Shown one piece after another: positions 5,908-7,157 of a stretch of DNA of 7,157 bases. The notes under the pieces are model-generated. The model had not been told where the DNA came from and ran no database searches. It worked only from the letters and a program-made list of their open reading frames with translations. Made by a program: the position numbers and the translations under genes. Positions within the stretch are counted from its first letter, which is position 1, and each line of letters begins with the position of its first letter. Source of the DNA: Nitrososphaerota archaeon (GTDB taxonomy: Archaea > Thermoproteota > Nitrososphaeria > Nitrososphaerales > CADDZS01); assembly GCA_027314685.1 (NCBI GenBank), contig DAHVAI010000161.1:1-7157 (forward strand), given 5' to 3'.

Positions 5908-6207
5908 TTACTCATTATTCTTGCCGAAACTGTATAGCCCGTCGTTGAACCTTATGCTGGCGTGACTACCATTGCAGAATGGCATGTTGCTTGAGGCTCC
6001 GCATCGGCACAGTGTCATCCTATTGCGCATCTCGTATGGCTTGCCGTCGTGAGACTCGATCGTAATTCCACCGCGAACCCACAACGGACCACTGCAGTCG
6101 AGTGCGGGATCTTCGATCACGCCGATTGAGGGAAGAAGAGGGCTCTCGATTTCATTTCCTGTCGTCTTGTCCCTGACAACCAATCTACCAGCAGGACAAT
6201 GATTTGC
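5908..6207 (-). pseudogene. C-terminal part of the split CDGSH gene, second CDGSH motif
   Basis: This continues the reading frame of the upstream CDGSH part directly after its TAA. The first residues, ANHCPAGRLV, complete a Cys-x-n-CP-G motif begun before the stop. Next come a segment with PSIGVIEDPALDCSGPLWV and a second CDGSH motif, CRCGASSNMPFCNGSH, with ligands C224, C226, C235 and H239 counted through the whole frame. The usual Asp after the third Cys is Asn here. The only start inside is a TTG at 6183 with no ribosome binding site, which would drop the CPAG motif, so separate translation is unlikely. Family members I recall have both halves in one chain of about 210-230 residues, so this is most likely the tail of one gene cut by a point mutation. 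Confidence 0.75.
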
Positions 6208-6678
6208 TTAACGTATAGTGAGATCTCTGATCTTGGGATCATCACTCTCCTCGATAAGCGACCAAATTTTGCCGCCAGGATCGCAGAAGCGGGCAAATGC
6301 GCACAGATCCTCTGCGTCGCTCAAAGTGAGTGTGGGGCCGTCAAAAATCTCAGCTTGCCTAACATAGGGCTTGCGCGTTGCTCGCTCCGTACCATCAAAT
6401 CGAATCTTCGTGTGGGTTCCATCGCAGAAAGGCTTGGTCTTCGACTGCCCGCATCGGCAAAGAGAGTATTCTGGATCTTTTGTATCAAATTCCCTTGCCT
6501 GTTTCCAGTCCCACGAGAGTCCTTCCTTGTTGGGGCTGATTATCTGCATGGTTAGTGGGACTTTGCCAGACACGATGTAAGGACCATCCTTGCTAACAAT
6601 GATTTTCATGTTCTTTTTGGATTTAGGCAATCTTACCACCGGATTCTTGTTACGATGCGCTCTTATTATTGTTTGCAT
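6208..6678 (-). CDS. CDGSH iron-sulfur domain protein, N-terminal part of a gene interrupted by a stop codon
   Basis: A 156-residue frame. Residues 24-60 read MKIIVSKDGPYIVSGKVPLT and on, the usual family opening. The CDGSH motif is CRCGQSKTKPFCDGTH (74-89), with Cys74, Cys76, Cys85 and His89 expected to bind a redox-active [2Fe-2S] cluster. Then follow FDGTE, a linker, and LCAFARFCDPGGKIW (125-139), whose cysteines 126 and 132, with a CP beyond the stop, look like ligands of a second cluster related to the divergent Fer4_19 type (inference). The frame ends at TAA 6208-6210 and then runs on in the same frame. ATG 6678 gives a basic 23-residue extension; ATG 6609 (Met24) matches the family start better and may be the true one. 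The made product would be a one-CDGSH protein with an incomplete second site. The electron partner is unknown. Confidence 0.82.
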   Translation of the reverse strand: MQTIIRAHRNKNPVVRLPKSKKNMKIIVSKDGPYIVSGKVPLTMQIISPNKEGLSWDWKQAREFDTKDPEYSLCRCGQSKTKPFCDGTHTKIRFDGTERATRKPYVRQAEIFDGPTLTLSDAEDLCAFARFCDPGGKIWSLIEESDDPKIRDLTIR

Positions 6679-6884
6679 AACATCGTTCTTTGAAATAGAG
6701 GGATTGTTTTTGTTCGATAACGGTATTAGGCAAGGGTTTGACTGATTAAGTTCAATCTGGTCAGACCGCTCTTGCGAATGGTATGTTGTTTTGGGCTAGG
6801 GATTTGTGGCTTTGTATATTCATCTTAGAAGATCGATTACTGTGACACTTGATTTATTCGAACGTATTATAATTCGAGTCCGCT

Positions 6885-7061
6885 CTAAATGCTAGAACAG
6901 AAGAGGCCATATACTAGTTGCGCGATAATAAGTTCCCAAAGTTCAGTATCCGCGAGATTCAAGCTTGACAATATTCTAGTTTCATAGATGGGTTTCTCGA
7001 ACGCAAGCTCCCTAACACTAGACAGAATTGAGACAATCAGTGCAATATTCCTGCGCCGGTC
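6885..7061 (-). pseudogene. Winged-helix-like fragment without a start codon
   Basis: A minus-strand frame ending at TAG 6885-6887. Its last 58 residues (DRRRNIALIVSILSSV, then IYETRILSSLNLADTELWEL, then a hydrophobic LIIAQLVYGLF) follow the plan of small archaeal winged-helix regulators of the ArnR1/HTH_45 type: R-R-x-x-I helix, a T-x-I helix, a recognition helix beginning with L, and a short 'GL' end. The frame stays open upstream to about 7144 but has no ATG, GTG or TTG start, and the upstream residues look non-protein-like. It is probably a remnant or a chance resemblance. The remainder of 6679-7157 holds no other gene that I can support. Confidence 0.3.
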
Positions 7062-7157
7062 ATGCGTATCACGGGAGAACCAAAAACTATGAAATTCGTA
7101 ATACAGGGAAAGAGAATAGAGATCGTTCCCTTTGAATGACTTGAATCAAGAAGTCGA

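Noticed and set aside
6199..6580. Two plus-strand frames over the CDGSH gene
   Set aside because: Antisense shadows of the CDGSH motif region.
1..7157. tRNA genes, CRISPR repeats, transposase genes or insertion sequence ends
   Set aside because: No cloverleaf with a proper T-arm, no regularly spaced repeats, and no transposase motif were found on either strand by eye.

Overview
The window most likely comes from an archaeon, possibly of the Nitrososphaerota (Thaumarchaeota) type. This is inferred from the gene families (a DUF5752-like protein, a short conserved protein with a GKW motif, a paired CDGSH/cluster-loop protein, an archaeal-style stomatin), from moderate GC content, and from TATA-like boxes placed about 25 bases before start codons, as in leaderless archaeal transcripts. 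No rRNA, tRNA, CRISPR array, integrase or insertion sequence was seen.

Left end (1-1440): two divergent electron-transfer genes share a 276-base intergenic region. Leftward is the start of a Tat-exported [2Fe-2S] subunit of a xanthine dehydrogenase/aldehyde oxidase-type molybdenum enzyme, cut by the window edge. Rightward is a six-helix cytochrome b-like membrane protein. A plausible but unproven reading is that an exported oxidoreductase passes electrons to a membrane cytochrome. The intergenic region carries three copies of CATAATTG.

Middle (1441-5260): three intact small genes are recognisable: an unknown 141-residue protein (minus), a DUF5752-like 110-residue protein (plus) and a 128-residue conserved protein of unknown function with hydrophobic segments (plus). 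Much of the rest looks like decaying genes. The clearest is a stomatin/SPFH pseudogene (4275-4825, minus) with two in-frame stops and a large internal deletion. Weaker candidates are a frameshifted membrane-protein reading frame (2452-2843) and a beta-propeller-like fragment (5052-5207, minus). An unusually strong long hairpin lies at 3055-3136, before the DUF5752-like gene, and a perfect 20-base palindrome lies at 2092-2111.

Right end (5268-7157): a complete SnoaL-like/ester-cyclase-fold protein converges on a CDGSH iron-sulfur gene. The CDGSH gene encodes two CDGSH motifs and an extra cysteine-containing middle segment in one continuous frame, broken by a single TAA codon at 6208-6210. The last 480 bases hold no intact gene but include an open frame resembling a winged-helix domain.

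Overall the window looks like a lightly populated chromosomal region with an unusual density of broken genes. Either gene decay or uncorrected sequencing errors could explain the single stops and frameshifts, but errors cannot explain the internal deletion in the SPFH gene. I see no convincing new multi-gene system.
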